Shown: piece by piece, positions 31,199 to 38,799 of the stretch
How positions within the stretch are numbered: position 1 is the stretch's first letter
How the letters are laid out: each line of letters begins with the position of its first letter
NCBI RefSeq assembly: GCF_002093625.1
Contig: NZ_MRWD01000021.1
Location: 1 to 64,000 of the forward strand
Direction: 5' to 3'
Length of the DNA stretch: 64,000 nucleotides
Origin: Rouxiella silvae
Lineage (GTDB): Bacteria; Pseudomonadota; Gammaproteobacteria; Enterobacterales; Enterobacteriaceae
The notes under the pieces: generated by a model
The model's database searches: none
What the model saw: the letters and a program-made list of their open reading frames with translations, nothing else
What the model was told of the DNA's origin: nothing
Program-made: the position numbers and the translations under genes

Positions 31199-31564
31199 CT
31201 AGCGATAGGTAATGATAAAAGCGCGGTACTTTTCCAATACCAACAGGAAGTCTTCAACCCCGCAAAACGACAGGCTCTCTTCATCGTAGTAGTTCATGCC
31301 GTCTTCCATGCCGTCACTTTCCAGATCCAGCTGATTGGCTCTTACCATCACTTCTTCACCATCGAACCACAGCGTATATTCATGGCCCTCAAGTTGCCAG
31401 GTGCGTTCGCTGCCCTTTAGCCCGGCGGCGGCGGCCTCAATTTTGTCGAGCAGGCTTAAATCACCTTTAATCTCTTCGTTCAGCCAGTGGCCGATCACTT
31501 CATGCCCCATTGAGAAACGGGCCTTTACTTGTCCGGTGATATCACGCATGAAATCATAGTCCAT
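31199..31564 (-). CDS. yacL: YacL family protein
   Basis: A 121-residue conserved protein (E. coli 120) of the UPF0231 family with no assigned function. It is acidic, soluble, and starts [16 protein letters not shown] like its E. coli counterpart; the block [19 protein letters not shown] is characteristic. It lies downstream of acnB in the same direction, separated by a terminator, as in E. coli. Confidence 0.94.
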   Translation of the reverse strand: MDYDFMRDITGQVKARFSMGHEVIGHWLNEEIKGDLSLLDKIEAAAAGLKGSERTWQLEGHEYTLWFDGEEVMVRANQLDLESDGMEDGMNYYDEESLSFCGVEDFLLVLEKYRAFIITYR

Positions 31565-31641
31565 CGTCTTATCTCCCGATTGGCGTTAACGACGTGAAGT
31601 ATAAACAGGCACGGAAAACGGTGCCTAAAATACAAAAGAAA

Positions 31642-31661
31642 AAGGAGGCCGAAGCCTCCTT
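31642..31661 (-). terminator. Terminator of acnB
   Basis: AAGGAGGC (31642-31649) and GCCTCCTT (31654-31661) pair around CGAA; in the acnB direction a T-rich stretch (TTTTCTTTTG) follows. A compact tetraloop intrinsic terminator 27 bases past acnB. Confidence 0.87.
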
Positions 31662-31687
31662 ACTGTTCTGTGCCGCAATATAGCGAT

Positions 31688-34285
31688 TTAAAGCGCGGTT
31701 TGGAAGATCACACCGTCAGCTTTATCGGTATATTCCGACAGCTTGTCGAAGTTCAGATAACGGTAGGTATCAACCGCGGTCTTATCAACTTCAGCCATGT
31801 AACCCAAATACTCTTCCGGCGTTGGCAAGCGTCCCAGCAGGGAAGCGATAGCCGCCAGCTCAGCCGATGCCAAGTAAACGTTGGCGCCATTACCGAGACG
31901 GTTCGGGAAGTTACGGGTTGATGTTGACACCACGGTTGCCCCGTCTGCCACACGCGCCTGGTTACCCATGCACAGTGAACATCCAGGGATCTCGACGCGC
32001 GCACCGCTTTTACCAAAGACGCTGTAATAGCCCTCTTCGGTTAACTGTGCAGCATCCATTTTGGTCGGTGGTGCAACCCACAGACGAGTTGGCAACGCGC
32101 CTTTGTGGCTGTCGAGCAACTTACCGGCAGCGCGGAAGTGACCGATGTTGGTCATGCAAGAACCGATAAACACTTCGTCAATCTTGCTGTTGGCAACGCT
32201 CGACAGCAGACGTGCGTCGTCTGGGTCATTCGGGGCACACAGAATAGGCTCTTTGATTTCGTTCAGGTCGATTTCGATAATCGCAGCGTATTCGGCATCC
32301 GCATCGGCTTCGAGCAGCGTTGGGTTAGCCAACCACTCTTCCATACCGGTAATACGACGCTCGATAGTGCGACGATCGCCGTAACCTTCGGAGATCATCC
32401 ACTTCAACAGCACGATGTTAGAGCTCAGATACTCTTTGATTGGCGCCTGATCCAGCTTAATAGTACAACCTGCGGCAGAACGCTCAGCAGACGCATCCGC
32501 GAGTTCAAACGCCTGCTCAACTTTCAGCTCTGGCAAACCTTCGATTTCAAGAATACGACCGGAGAACAGGTTTTTCTTACCCTTTTTCTCAACGGTCAGA
32601 TGACCTTCTTTAATCGCGTAGTAAGGAATGGCATGAACCAAGTCACGCAGCGTGATGCCCGGCTGCATTTTACCTTTAAAGCGCACCAGCACTGATTCAG
32701 GCATATCCAACGGCATAACGCCGGTCGCCGCAGCAAAAGCGACCAGACCAGAACCTGCCGGGAACGAAATACCGATCGGGAAACGGGTGTGGGAGTCGCC
32801 GCCGGTGCCTACGGTGTCTGGCAGCAGCATACGGTTCAACCACGAGTGAATGATGCCGTCGCCCGGACGCAGAGAAACGCCGCCGCGGTTCATGATGAAG
32901 TCAGGCAGCGTATGGTGCGTGGTCACGTCAACTGGCTTAGGATAAGCGGCGGTATGACAGAATGACTGCATCACGAGATCTGCTGAGAAGCCCAGACACG
33001 CCAGGTCTTTCAGTTCATCACGGGTCATTGGACCGGTGGTGTCCTGGGAACCGACAGAGGTCATTTTTGGTTCACAGTATTCGTCAGGACGAATACCCTC
33101 AACGCCACAGGCGCGACCGACCATTTTCTGTGCCAGAGAGTAACCTTTGGTGCTTTTGGCAACAGGCTTGGCGATACGGAATACTTCGCTGGTGGGTAGC
33201 TTCAGTGATTCACGCGCCTTGGTGGTTAAACCACGGCCGATGATCAATGGAATACGGCCACCGGCGCGCACTTCGTCGAGCAGAACGTCGGTTTTGAGAG
33301 CAAAGGTCGCAATAACGGCGTCGGTTTCATGGTTACGTACTTCACCTTTATACGGGTAAATGTCGATAACATCGCCCATATTTAGATCAGAAACGTCCAC
33401 TTCAATCGGTAAAGCACCGGCATCTTCCATTGTGTTAAAGAAGATTGGCGCAATTTTACTGCCTAAAACCACACCGCCACCGCGCTTGTTTGGCACGTAT
33501 GGGATGTCGTCGCCCATGTACCAAAGCACGGAGTTGGTGGCAGACTTACGTGAAGAACCGGTACCTACCACGTCACCGACGTAGGCCAAAGGGAAGCCTT
33601 TCTTGTTCAGCTCTTCGATTTGTTTGATTGGACCGATAGAACCAGGCTGATCGGGAACGATACCTTCACGTTCAATTTTCAGCATCGCCAATGCGTGCAG
33701 TGGGATATCAGGACGCGACCAGGCATCAGGAGCCGGTGATAAATCGTCAGTGTTGGTTTCACCTGTCACTTTGAACACAGTAACAGTGATTTTTTCAGCC
33801 AGCTTAGGACGTGCAAGATACCATTCGGCATCGGCCCATGACTGAAGAATTTGTTTAGCGTAGTTGTTTCCGGCCTTCGCTTTTTCTTCTACATCGTAGA
33901 AGTTATCGAACATCAGCAGGGTATGAGACAGTGCTTTAGCGGCAATCGGCGCCAGCTTTTCAACGTCTAACGCTTCAATCAGCGGATGAATATTGTAGCC
34001 ACCTTGCATGGTGCCCAACAGTTCAACGGCTTTCTCAGGAGTGACCAGCGGAGATGTAGTTTCGCCTTTAGCAACGGCTGCCAGGAAGCCAGCTTTAACA
34101 TAAGCGGCTTCGTCAACGCCCGGTGGTACACGGTTAATCAGCAGGTCCAGCAGGGTTTCTTCTTCACCTTCAGACGGGTTCTTCAGGGATTCAACCAGTG
34201 CGGCCATTTGTGAAGCATCGAGTGGCTTAGGGACAATTCCCTCTGCGGCACGCTCGGCTACGTGCTTACGGTATTCTTCTAGCAC
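31688..34285 (-). CDS. acnB: Aconitate hydratase B
   Basis: The main TCA-cycle aconitase, also an iron-sensing RNA-binding protein in E. coli. From GTG at 34285 it is 865 residues, exactly the E. coli length, with GAGGAG upstream; an in-frame ATG at 34348 would add 21 residues not in the family. It has the N-terminal HEAT-like domain, the swivelling domain 4 next, then domains 1-3 with the 4Fe-4S Cys ligands in [13 protein letters not shown] and [11 protein letters not shown]. Followed by its own terminator. Confidence 0.97.
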   Translation of the reverse strand: MLEEYRKHVAERAAEGIVPKPLDASQMAALVESLKNPSEGEEETLLDLLINRVPPGVDEAAYVKAGFLAAVAKGETTSPLVTPEKAVELLGTMQGGYNIHPLIEALDVEKLAPIAAKALSHTLLMFDNFYDVEEKAKAGNNYAKQILQSWADAEWYLARPKLAEKITVTVFKVTGETNTDDLSPAPDAWSRPDIPLHALAMLKIEREGIVPDQPGSIGPIKQIEELNKKGFPLAYVGDVVGTGSSRKSATNSVLWYMGDDIPYVPNKRGGGVVLGSKIAPIFFNTMEDAGALPIEVDVSDLNMGDVIDIYPYKGEVRNHETDAVIATFALKTDVLLDEVRAGGRIPLIIGRGLTTKARESLKLPTSEVFRIAKPVAKSTKGYSLAQKMVGRACGVEGIRPDEYCEPKMTSVGSQDTTGPMTRDELKDLACLGFSADLVMQSFCHTAAYPKPVDVTTHHTLPDFIMNRGGVSLRPGDGIIHSWLNRMLLPDTVGTGGDSHTRFPIGISFPAGSGLVAFAAATGVMPLDMPESVLVRFKGKMQPGITLRDLVHAIPYYAIKEGHLTVEKKGKKNLFSGRILEIEGLPELKVEQAFELADASAERSAAGCTIKLDQAPIKEYLSSNIVLLKWMISEGYGDRRTIERRITGMEEWLANPTLLEADADAEYAAIIEIDLNEIKEPILCAPNDPDDARLLSSVANSKIDEVFIGSCMTNIGHFRAAGKLLDSHKGALPTRLWVAPPTKMDAAQLTEEGYYSVFGKSGARVEIPGCSLCMGNQARVADGATVVSTSTRNFPNRLGNGANVYLASAELAAIASLLGRLPTPEEYLGYMAEVDKTAVDTYRYLNFDKLSEYTDKADGVIFQTAL

Positions 34286-34788
34286 GACTCTCTCCTCGCT
34301 CTCATTGTCATTTATTATATCCAGGCTGAACCTGGTTTCCGACATCAATCAGCCATAAACCCTATAGGGTTACAGCGCCCTGAAAATGGGTTTGAATGTG
34401 GTCGATAGCCGGATCACGGCGGGGTTGTCTTTTATGAGGCGAAGCGAAACATCCTGAACGCTTAGCGACGACAGTCCCCGGTTGCGCTGTCGCAGCATAG
34501 CAGGGTTTAACGCTCTTGTTAATTCGTTCACAAAAAAGCAACATAAAATATTTGCTGAATCGTTGAGCACAGTGCGATCGTCTGCCTTTCTATGCCCCTT
34601 CGCTATGCCGCATTAACCATAAATTAATAATGGCTTTTCCGACACTGTTTTTGTCGCCGTTTTTCTTGAAAAAGTGAAGGGAGTATCTATGTCGACTGGA
34701 TCATAAAACCAACAATTTGGCCTGTGACTTGCATAGCTTTTACATGATATCTATGCAATTTTTACCTTTTGATAATCAAGGAAAGAAA
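34286..34788. other. Divergent intergenic region acnB / gltI-like gene
   Basis: About 500 bases with no convincing gene. It holds the GTG-associated ribosome site of acnB (complement of 34290-34297), a CCAGG-CTGAA-CCTGG dyad (34321-34335) in the acnB leader, and an inverted repeat TTGCATAG/CTATGCAA (34729-34758) near the gltI-like gene. Short open frames here are not supported. Confidence 0.5.
34729..34758. promoter_or_regulatory. Inverted repeat upstream of gltI-like gene
   Basis: TTGCATAG (34729-34736) and CTATGCAA (34751-34758) are exact reverse complements with centres 22 bases apart. The dyad ends 30 bases before the ATG at 34789. It could be an operator or a leader hairpin; no known regulator is assigned. 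Confidence 0.45.
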
Positions 34789-35685
34789 ATGTCACGCAAG
34801 AACATACAAAAAGTCCTTCTCTGCTCGGCGCTCCTTTGCGGCTATGCACAGGCAGAAACGCTTACCGGAACGCTGAAAAAGATCGACGATCAAAATCTGG
34901 TTACCGTCGGTTATCGCGAATCCAACGTTCCGTTTTCCTATAAGGATGACGGTGACAAAGTGCTCGGCTATTCTCAGGAATATTCCAATAAAATCGTCGA
35001 TGCCATTAAAAAACGATTGAATAAACAGAATATTGCGGTGAAATTTATCTCTATCACTTCACCGAACCGTATCCCGCTGCTGCAAAACAATGTTTACGAT
35101 TTTGAGTGTGGCTCAACGACAAATAACCCTGAGCGTCAAAAACAGGTCACCTTCTCCAATACTATTTTCATCGTGGGCACCAAGCTGCTGGTAAAGAAGG
35201 GTTCGGGGATCCATGATTTCTCAGATTTAAATGGCAAAACAGTTTCAACCACCGGCGGTACCACATCAGAAATTCTGCTCAATAAAATGAACAGCGATAA
35301 AAAGATGCAGATGCGCATTATCAGTGCGCAGGAAGGAGGAGCATCCGCATTTCACACGCTGGAAACAGGCCGTGCTTCTGCATTTATGATGGATGATGCC
35401 CTGTTGGCCGGCGATCGTGCCAAGGCACGCAAACCGTCAGATTGGGAAATTGTGGGCACACCTCAGTCCAGAGAAGCGTACGGTTGTATGCTGCGTAAAG
35501 ACGACCCGCAGTTTGAGAAATTGGTCGATGACACCATTGCCAGCGCACAGACGTCAGGTGAAGCGGCCAAGTGGTTTACCCGTTGGTTCATGCAGCCGGT
35601 TCCGCCTAAAAACCTGAATATGGATTTTGCGATGTCAGATGATATGAAGAATCTGTTTGCGCATCCAGATAACAAGGCACTTTAA
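34789..35685 (+). CDS. Glutamate/aspartate-binding ABC transporter protein (GltI-like)
   Basis: A periplasmic binding protein of 298 residues close to E. coli GltI (302). It has a signal peptide (to about AQAETLTG), and the family blocks VGYRESNVPFSY, DFECGSTTNNPERQKQVTFS and FMMDDALLAGDRAKA, with GCMLRKDDPQF near the end. ATG 34789 follows AAGGAAAG. No permease or ATPase gene (gltJKL) is adjacent, so it either borrows a transporter from elsewhere or is a paralogue with another role. It sits where E. coli has yacH. Its last 35 codons are repeated downstream by the tandem duplication. Confidence 0.9.
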   Translation: MSRKNIQKVLLCSALLCGYAQAETLTGTLKKIDDQNLVTVGYRESNVPFSYKDDGDKVLGYSQEYSNKIVDAIKKRLNKQNIAVKFISITSPNRIPLLQNNVYDFECGSTTNNPERQKQVTFSNTIFIVGTKLLVKKGSGIHDFSDLNGKTVSTTGGTTSEILLNKMNSDKKMQMRIISAQEGGASAFHTLETGRASAFMMDDALLAGDRAKARKPSDWEIVGTPQSREAYGCMLRKDDPQFEKLVDDTIASAQTSGEAAKWFTRWFMQPVPPKNLNMDFAMSDDMKNLFAHPDNKAL

Positions 35686-35718
35686 GTTCTTTGATTTAAT
35701 AACCTAAAATTCAGATAC

Positions 35719-35747
35719 AAAAAAACCGTCTCGAAGACGGTTTTTTT
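35719..35747 (+). terminator. Terminator of gltI-like gene
   Basis: CCGTCT (35726-35731) pairs with AGACGG (35735-35740) around CGA, flanked by seven A and seven T. A strong intrinsic terminator 34 bases after the stop, able to work in both directions. Confidence 0.92.
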
Positions 35748-36047
35748 GCTTCCAGCCCACTGTTAGCGCAGCTGATTGGAATTACTGATATCGATAAAAT
35801 ACGATACAAGTGCCACAGAGCAAATAAAGTATGCGTCAAAGTGTACAAAAAAACAACTAAAAATGGCTGTATAAAAAAACAGTAGCAGCGTACTCTTTAG
35901 TCTGGACTGCTTCGCCGGTTTAGCGACCGGTCATCGGGCCTGGAGGCAGCTCATTAACGCTGCGATTCAGGTGCTACAACGCACTTGTTTCACCCCTATT
36001 TTCCCGATGAGGTTGAGGTGGTTTTGGTCCGGTAAAAGGATTGCGCA

Positions 36048-36170
36048 ATGAAAAGGATTTCTATTTTTTTCCTTATCATTGTACTGGGAAGTGCGCTGAG
36101 TTTACTGAATGGCGGATGGTCAATTTCCAATATTTATCTGAACGTTAACGTCATTAACCAGAACAGGTAA
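36048..36170 (+). CDS. Small hydrophobic protein, copy 1 (40 aa)
   Basis: An ATG at 36048 preceded by AAAAGGA opens a 40-codon frame. Residues 1-20 begin MKRISIFFLIIVLGSALSL: two basic residues followed by one hydrophobic segment, then a polar Asn-rich tail ending NQNR. It could be a small membrane protein or a signal-peptide-bearing peptide. I do not recognise the family. It has a ~300-base leader after the previous terminator, with hairpins at 35915-35930 and 35939-35947, and a terminator-like hairpin directly after the stop. The second copy at 36908 differs by one residue, which supports it being a real gene. Confidence 0.6.
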   Translation: MKRISIFFLIIVLGSALSLLNGGWSISNIYLNVNVINQNR

Positions 36171-36176
36171 GCTACT

Positions 36177-36195
36177 GGCCGCTTCTCGAGCGGCC
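36177..36195 (+). terminator. Hairpin after small ORF, copy 1
   Basis: GGCCGCT (36177-36183) pairs with AGCGGCC (36189-36195) and is followed by TTTTAATTG. Likely terminator of the 40-codon gene, six bases past its stop. Confidence 0.75.
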
Positions 36196-36221
36196 TTTTA
36201 ATTGTTGTCATAGCACAAATA

Positions 36222-36249
36222 AAAACGGCCCCTGTTTAGGAGCCGTTTT
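36222..36249 (-). terminator. Duplicated lpdA terminator, copy 1
   Basis: AAAACGGCCCC (36222-36232) faces GGAGCCGTTTT (36239-36249). One base in the stem (A for G) breaks the perfect pairing seen in the second copy at 37083-37110. Confidence 0.7.
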
Positions 36250-36268
36250 ATAACCTAAGAACCAGAAA

Positions 36269-36448
36269 TTACTTTTTCTTGGCTTTAGGGTTTGGCAAGT
36301 CAGTGATGCTGCCTTCGTAGATTTCGGCTGCCAGACCCACAGACTCATGCAGAGTTGGGTGAGCGTGGATAGTCAGCGCGATATCTTCAGCGTCGCAACC
36401 CATTTCGATAGCCAGACCGATTTCACCCAGCAGCTCGCCGCCGTTGGT
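36269..36448 (-). pseudogene. Truncated lpdA 3' fragment
   Basis: The last 60 codons of lpdA including the stop, identical base for base to 37130-37309, then cut at the duplication junction. It has no start codon or promoter and should be non-functional. The complete identity means the duplication is recent or an assembly product. Confidence 0.9.
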
Positions 36449-36545
36449 TCATGCAGCCGGTTCCGCCTAAAACCTGAATATGGATTTTGCGATGTCAGAT
36501 GATATGAAGAATCTGTTTGCGCATCCAGATAACAAGGCACTTTAA
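36441..36545 (+). pseudogene. Truncated gltI-like 3' fragment
   Basis: The last ~35 codons of the gltI-like gene repeated by the duplication. One A of the run near 36470 is missing compared with 35610, which shifts the frame. No start codon is attached, so it is a remnant. Confidence 0.88.
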
Positions 36546-36578
36546 GTTCTTTGATTTAATAACCTAAAATTCAGATAC

Positions 36579-36607
36579 AAAAAAACCGTCTCGAAGACGG
36601 TTTTTTT
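36579..36607 (+). terminator. Duplicated gltI-like terminator, copy 2
   Basis: Identical to the terminator at 35719-35747 (CCGTCT-CGA-AGACGG with A and T tracts). It would insulate the second small ORF from read-through. Confidence 0.85.
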
Positions 36608-36907
36608 GCTTCCAGCCCACTGTTAGCGCAGCTGATTGGAATTACTGATATCGATAAAATACGATACAAGTGCCACAGAGCAAATAAATTATGCCTCACA
36701 CTGCTCAAAAAAACAACCACAAATGGCTGTATAAAAAAACAGTAGCAGCGTACTCTTTAGTCTGGACTGCTTCGCCGGTTTAGCGACCGGTCATCGGGCC
36801 TGGAGGCAGCTCATCAACGCTGCGATGCAGGTGCCACAGAGCACTTGTTTCACCCCTATTTTCCCGATGAGGTTGAGGTGGTTGTGGTCCGGTAAAAGGA
36901 TTGCGCA

Positions 36908-37030
36908 ATGAAAAGGATTTCTATTTTTTTCCTTATCATTCTACTGGGAAGTGCGCTGAGTTTACTGAATGGCGGATGGTCAATTTCCAATATTTATCTA
37001 AACGTTAACGTCATTAACCAGAACAGGTAA
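36908..37030 (+). CDS. Small hydrophobic protein, copy 2 (40 aa)
   Basis: Same 40-codon frame as at 36048, with the same AAAAGGA ribosome site. Of two base differences, one is silent (CTG to CTA) and one changes Val12 to Leu in the hydrophobic segment. The leader upstream differs at 14 positions, far more per base than the frame. Function unknown; a single N-terminal hydrophobic helix and polar tail are all that can be seen. Confidence 0.6.
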   Translation: MKRISIFFLIILLGSALSLLNGGWSISNIYLNVNVINQNR

Positions 37031-37036
37031 GCTACT

Positions 37037-37056
37037 GGCCGCTTCTCGGAGCGGCC
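37037..37056 (+). terminator. Hairpin after small ORF, copy 2
   Basis: GGCCGCT (37037-37043) pairs with AGCGGCC (37050-37056), followed by TTTTAATTG. The loop is one base longer than in copy 1. Confidence 0.75.
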
Positions 37057-37082
37057 TTTTAATTGTTGTCATAGCACAAATA

Positions 37083-37110
37083 AAAACGGCCCCTGTTTAG
37101 GGGCCGTTTT
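37083..37110 (-). terminator. lpdA terminator
   Basis: AAAACGGCCCC (37083-37093) pairs perfectly with GGGGCCGTTTT (37100-37110). In the lpdA direction a T-rich run follows. Nineteen bases past the lpdA stop; symmetrical enough to act on both strands. Confidence 0.9.
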
Positions 37111-37129
37111 ATAACCTAAGAACCAGAAA

Positions 37130-38554
37130 TTACTTTTTCTTGGCTTTAGGGTTTGGCAAGTCAGTGATGCTGCCTTCGTAGATTTCGGCTGCCAGACCCA
37201 CAGACTCATGCAGAGTTGGGTGAGCGTGGATAGTCAGCGCGATATCTTCAGCGTCGCAACCCATTTCGATAGCCAGACCGATTTCACCCAGCAGCTCGCC
37301 GCCGTTGGTACCCACGATAGCACCACCAATAACGCGGTGAGTTTCTTTATCGAAGATAAGCTTGGTCATACCGTCAGCACAGTCGGAAGCGATGGCGCGA
37401 CCGGAAGCAGCCCAAGGGAAGGTCGCCGTTTCGTAGCTTATGCCTTTCTCTTTCGCTTCTTTCTCGGTCAGACCCACCCAGGCAACTTCTGGCTCAGTGT
37501 AGGCAATCGAAGGAATAACCTTCGGATCAAAGTAGTGTTTTTTGCCGGAGATAACTTCAGCAGCGACGTGGCCTTCATGCACACCTTTGTGTGCCAGCAT
37601 TGGCTGACCCACGATATCGCCGATAGCGAAGATGTGTGGAATGTTGGTACGCATTTGCTTATCAACGTGGATAAATCCGCGCTCGTCAACGTCAATACCT
37701 GCAGCACCGGCTTCCAGCAGCTTACCGTTAGGTACGCGGCCGATAGCCACCAGCACGGCGTCATAACGCTGTGGTTCAGCGGGTGCTTTTTTGCCTTCCA
37801 TCGTGACATAGATACCGTCTTCTTTTGCTTCAACGGCAGTCACTTTGGTTTCCAGCATCAGGTTGAACTGCTTGCTGATTTTCTTGGTAAAGACTTTAAC
37901 AACGTCTTTGTCAGCCGCCGGGATCACTTGGTCAAACATCTCGACTACGTCGATTTTTGAACCCAGTGCGTGATACACGGTGCCCATTTCCAGACCGATA
38001 ATACCGCCGCCCATCACCAGCAGACGCTCAGGAACAGTTTTCAGCTCCAGCGCATCCGTTGAGTCCCAAACGCGTGGGTCATCATGAGGAATGAATGGCA
38101 GTTTAATTGGACGAGAGCCCGCAGCGATAATGGCGTTATCGAAAGTGATGGTCGTTGGACCATTCTCGCCTTCAACAACCAAAGTATTAGCCCCGGTGAA
38201 TTTGCCCAGGCCGTTAACAACTTTGACCTTACGGCCTTTAGCCATGCCAGCTAGACCGCCGGTCAGCTGGTTAATCACTTTTTCTTTCCAAACGCGAACT
38301 TTGTCGATGTCGGTTTTTGGCTCACCGAAAACAATGCCGTGTGCTTCCAAAGCTTTAGCTTCAGAAATCACTTTCGCCACGTGCAGCAGTGCTTTGGAAG
38401 GGATACAACCTACGTTAAGACAAACACCACCGAGAGTGGCGTAACGCTCAACCAGAATAGTTTCAAGACCTAAATCAGCGCAACGGAAAGCGGCAGAATA
38501 GCCTGCAGGACCAGCCCCAAGTACCACGACCTGAGTTTTAATTTCTGTACTCAT
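37130..38554 (-). CDS. lpdA: Dihydrolipoyl dehydrogenase
   Basis: E3 of the pyruvate and 2-oxoglutarate dehydrogenase complexes and of the glycine cleavage system. The 474-residue protein equals E. coli in length, with FAD motif GAGPAG, redox disulfide Cys45-Cys50 (CLNVGC), NAD motif GGGIIGLEMG and the C-terminal HAHPTLHE dyad. The ATG at 38554 sits at better distance from AGAGGT than the ATG just before it. Lies downstream of aceEF; the gap holds a terminator, so it likely has its own promoter, as in E. coli. Confidence 0.97.
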   Translation of the reverse strand: MSTEIKTQVVVLGAGPAGYSAAFRCADLGLETILVERYATLGGVCLNVGCIPSKALLHVAKVISEAKALEAHGIVFGEPKTDIDKVRVWKEKVINQLTGGLAGMAKGRKVKVVNGLGKFTGANTLVVEGENGPTTITFDNAIIAAGSRPIKLPFIPHDDPRVWDSTDALELKTVPERLLVMGGGIIGLEMGTVYHALGSKIDVVEMFDQVIPAADKDVVKVFTKKISKQFNLMLETKVTAVEAKEDGIYVTMEGKKAPAEPQRYDAVLVAIGRVPNGKLLEAGAAGIDVDERGFIHVDKQMRTNIPHIFAIGDIVGQPMLAHKGVHEGHVAAEVISGKKHYFDPKVIPSIAYTEPEVAWVGLTEKEAKEKGISYETATFPWAASGRAIASDCADGMTKLIFDKETHRVIGGAIVGTNGGELLGEIGLAIEMGCDAEDIALTIHAHPTLHESVGLAAEIYEGSITDLPNPKAKKK

Positions 38555-38769
38555 CATGACCTCTTAATTGTTTGTCCGGCGGGTCAGACGTTCTTTGAAA
38601 CGCACTCATTAAGAATGAATGCAGTACGCAACGCCCTTCATCCACCGGGACGCATACACCGCGAGAAGTTTACAGAATTGTTAAAATTCTGCAAACAAAG
38701 TTCGGGTGACCTGAGTCTCAACAATCTTATTACCCGCCAACTAAAGGCAATAAGACCCGTGTCAAAAAC

Positions 38770-38792
38770 AAGGCCGGCAACTTGCCGGCCTT
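38770..38792 (-). terminator. Terminator of aceEF
   Basis: AAGGCCGGCAA (38770-38780) pairs with TTGCCGGCCTT (38782-38792); in the aceF direction TTGTTTTTG follows. Seven bases past the aceF stop. Confidence 0.9.
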
Positions 38793-38799
38793 ATAACAA

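Larger units (their letters stand above)
35580..36440. repeat. Tandem duplication, copy 1 (861 bp)
   Basis: Copy 1 runs from CCGTTGGT inside the 3' end of the gltI-like gene, through its terminator, a 40-codon ORF and the lpdA terminator, to a truncated lpdA 3' end. The next copy starts at 36441 with the same CCGTTGGT, which is also present in intact lpdA at 37302-37309. That eight-base microhomology defines the junction. Confidence 0.9.
36441..37301. repeat. Tandem duplication, copy 2 (861 bp)
   Basis: Second copy, in direct orientation, period 861 bases. Against copy 1 it has one deleted A in the gltI remnant, 14 substitutions in the leader of the small ORF (clusters at 36689-36720 and 36815-36840, plus 36884), two substitutions in the ORF, and one insertion and one substitution after it. 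The lpdA part is identical. Its right end is inside intact lpdA. Confidence 0.9.

Noticed and set aside
34362-34544. 60-codon minus-strand frame upstream of acnB
   Set aside because: No recognisable sequence, no ribosome site, and it lies in the acnB promoter and leader region.
34689-34706. Mini-frame ATG-TCG-ACT-GGA-TCA-TAA with AGGGAG upstream
   Set aside because: Five codons with a good ribosome site could be a leader peptide, but no attenuator or link to the next gene is visible.
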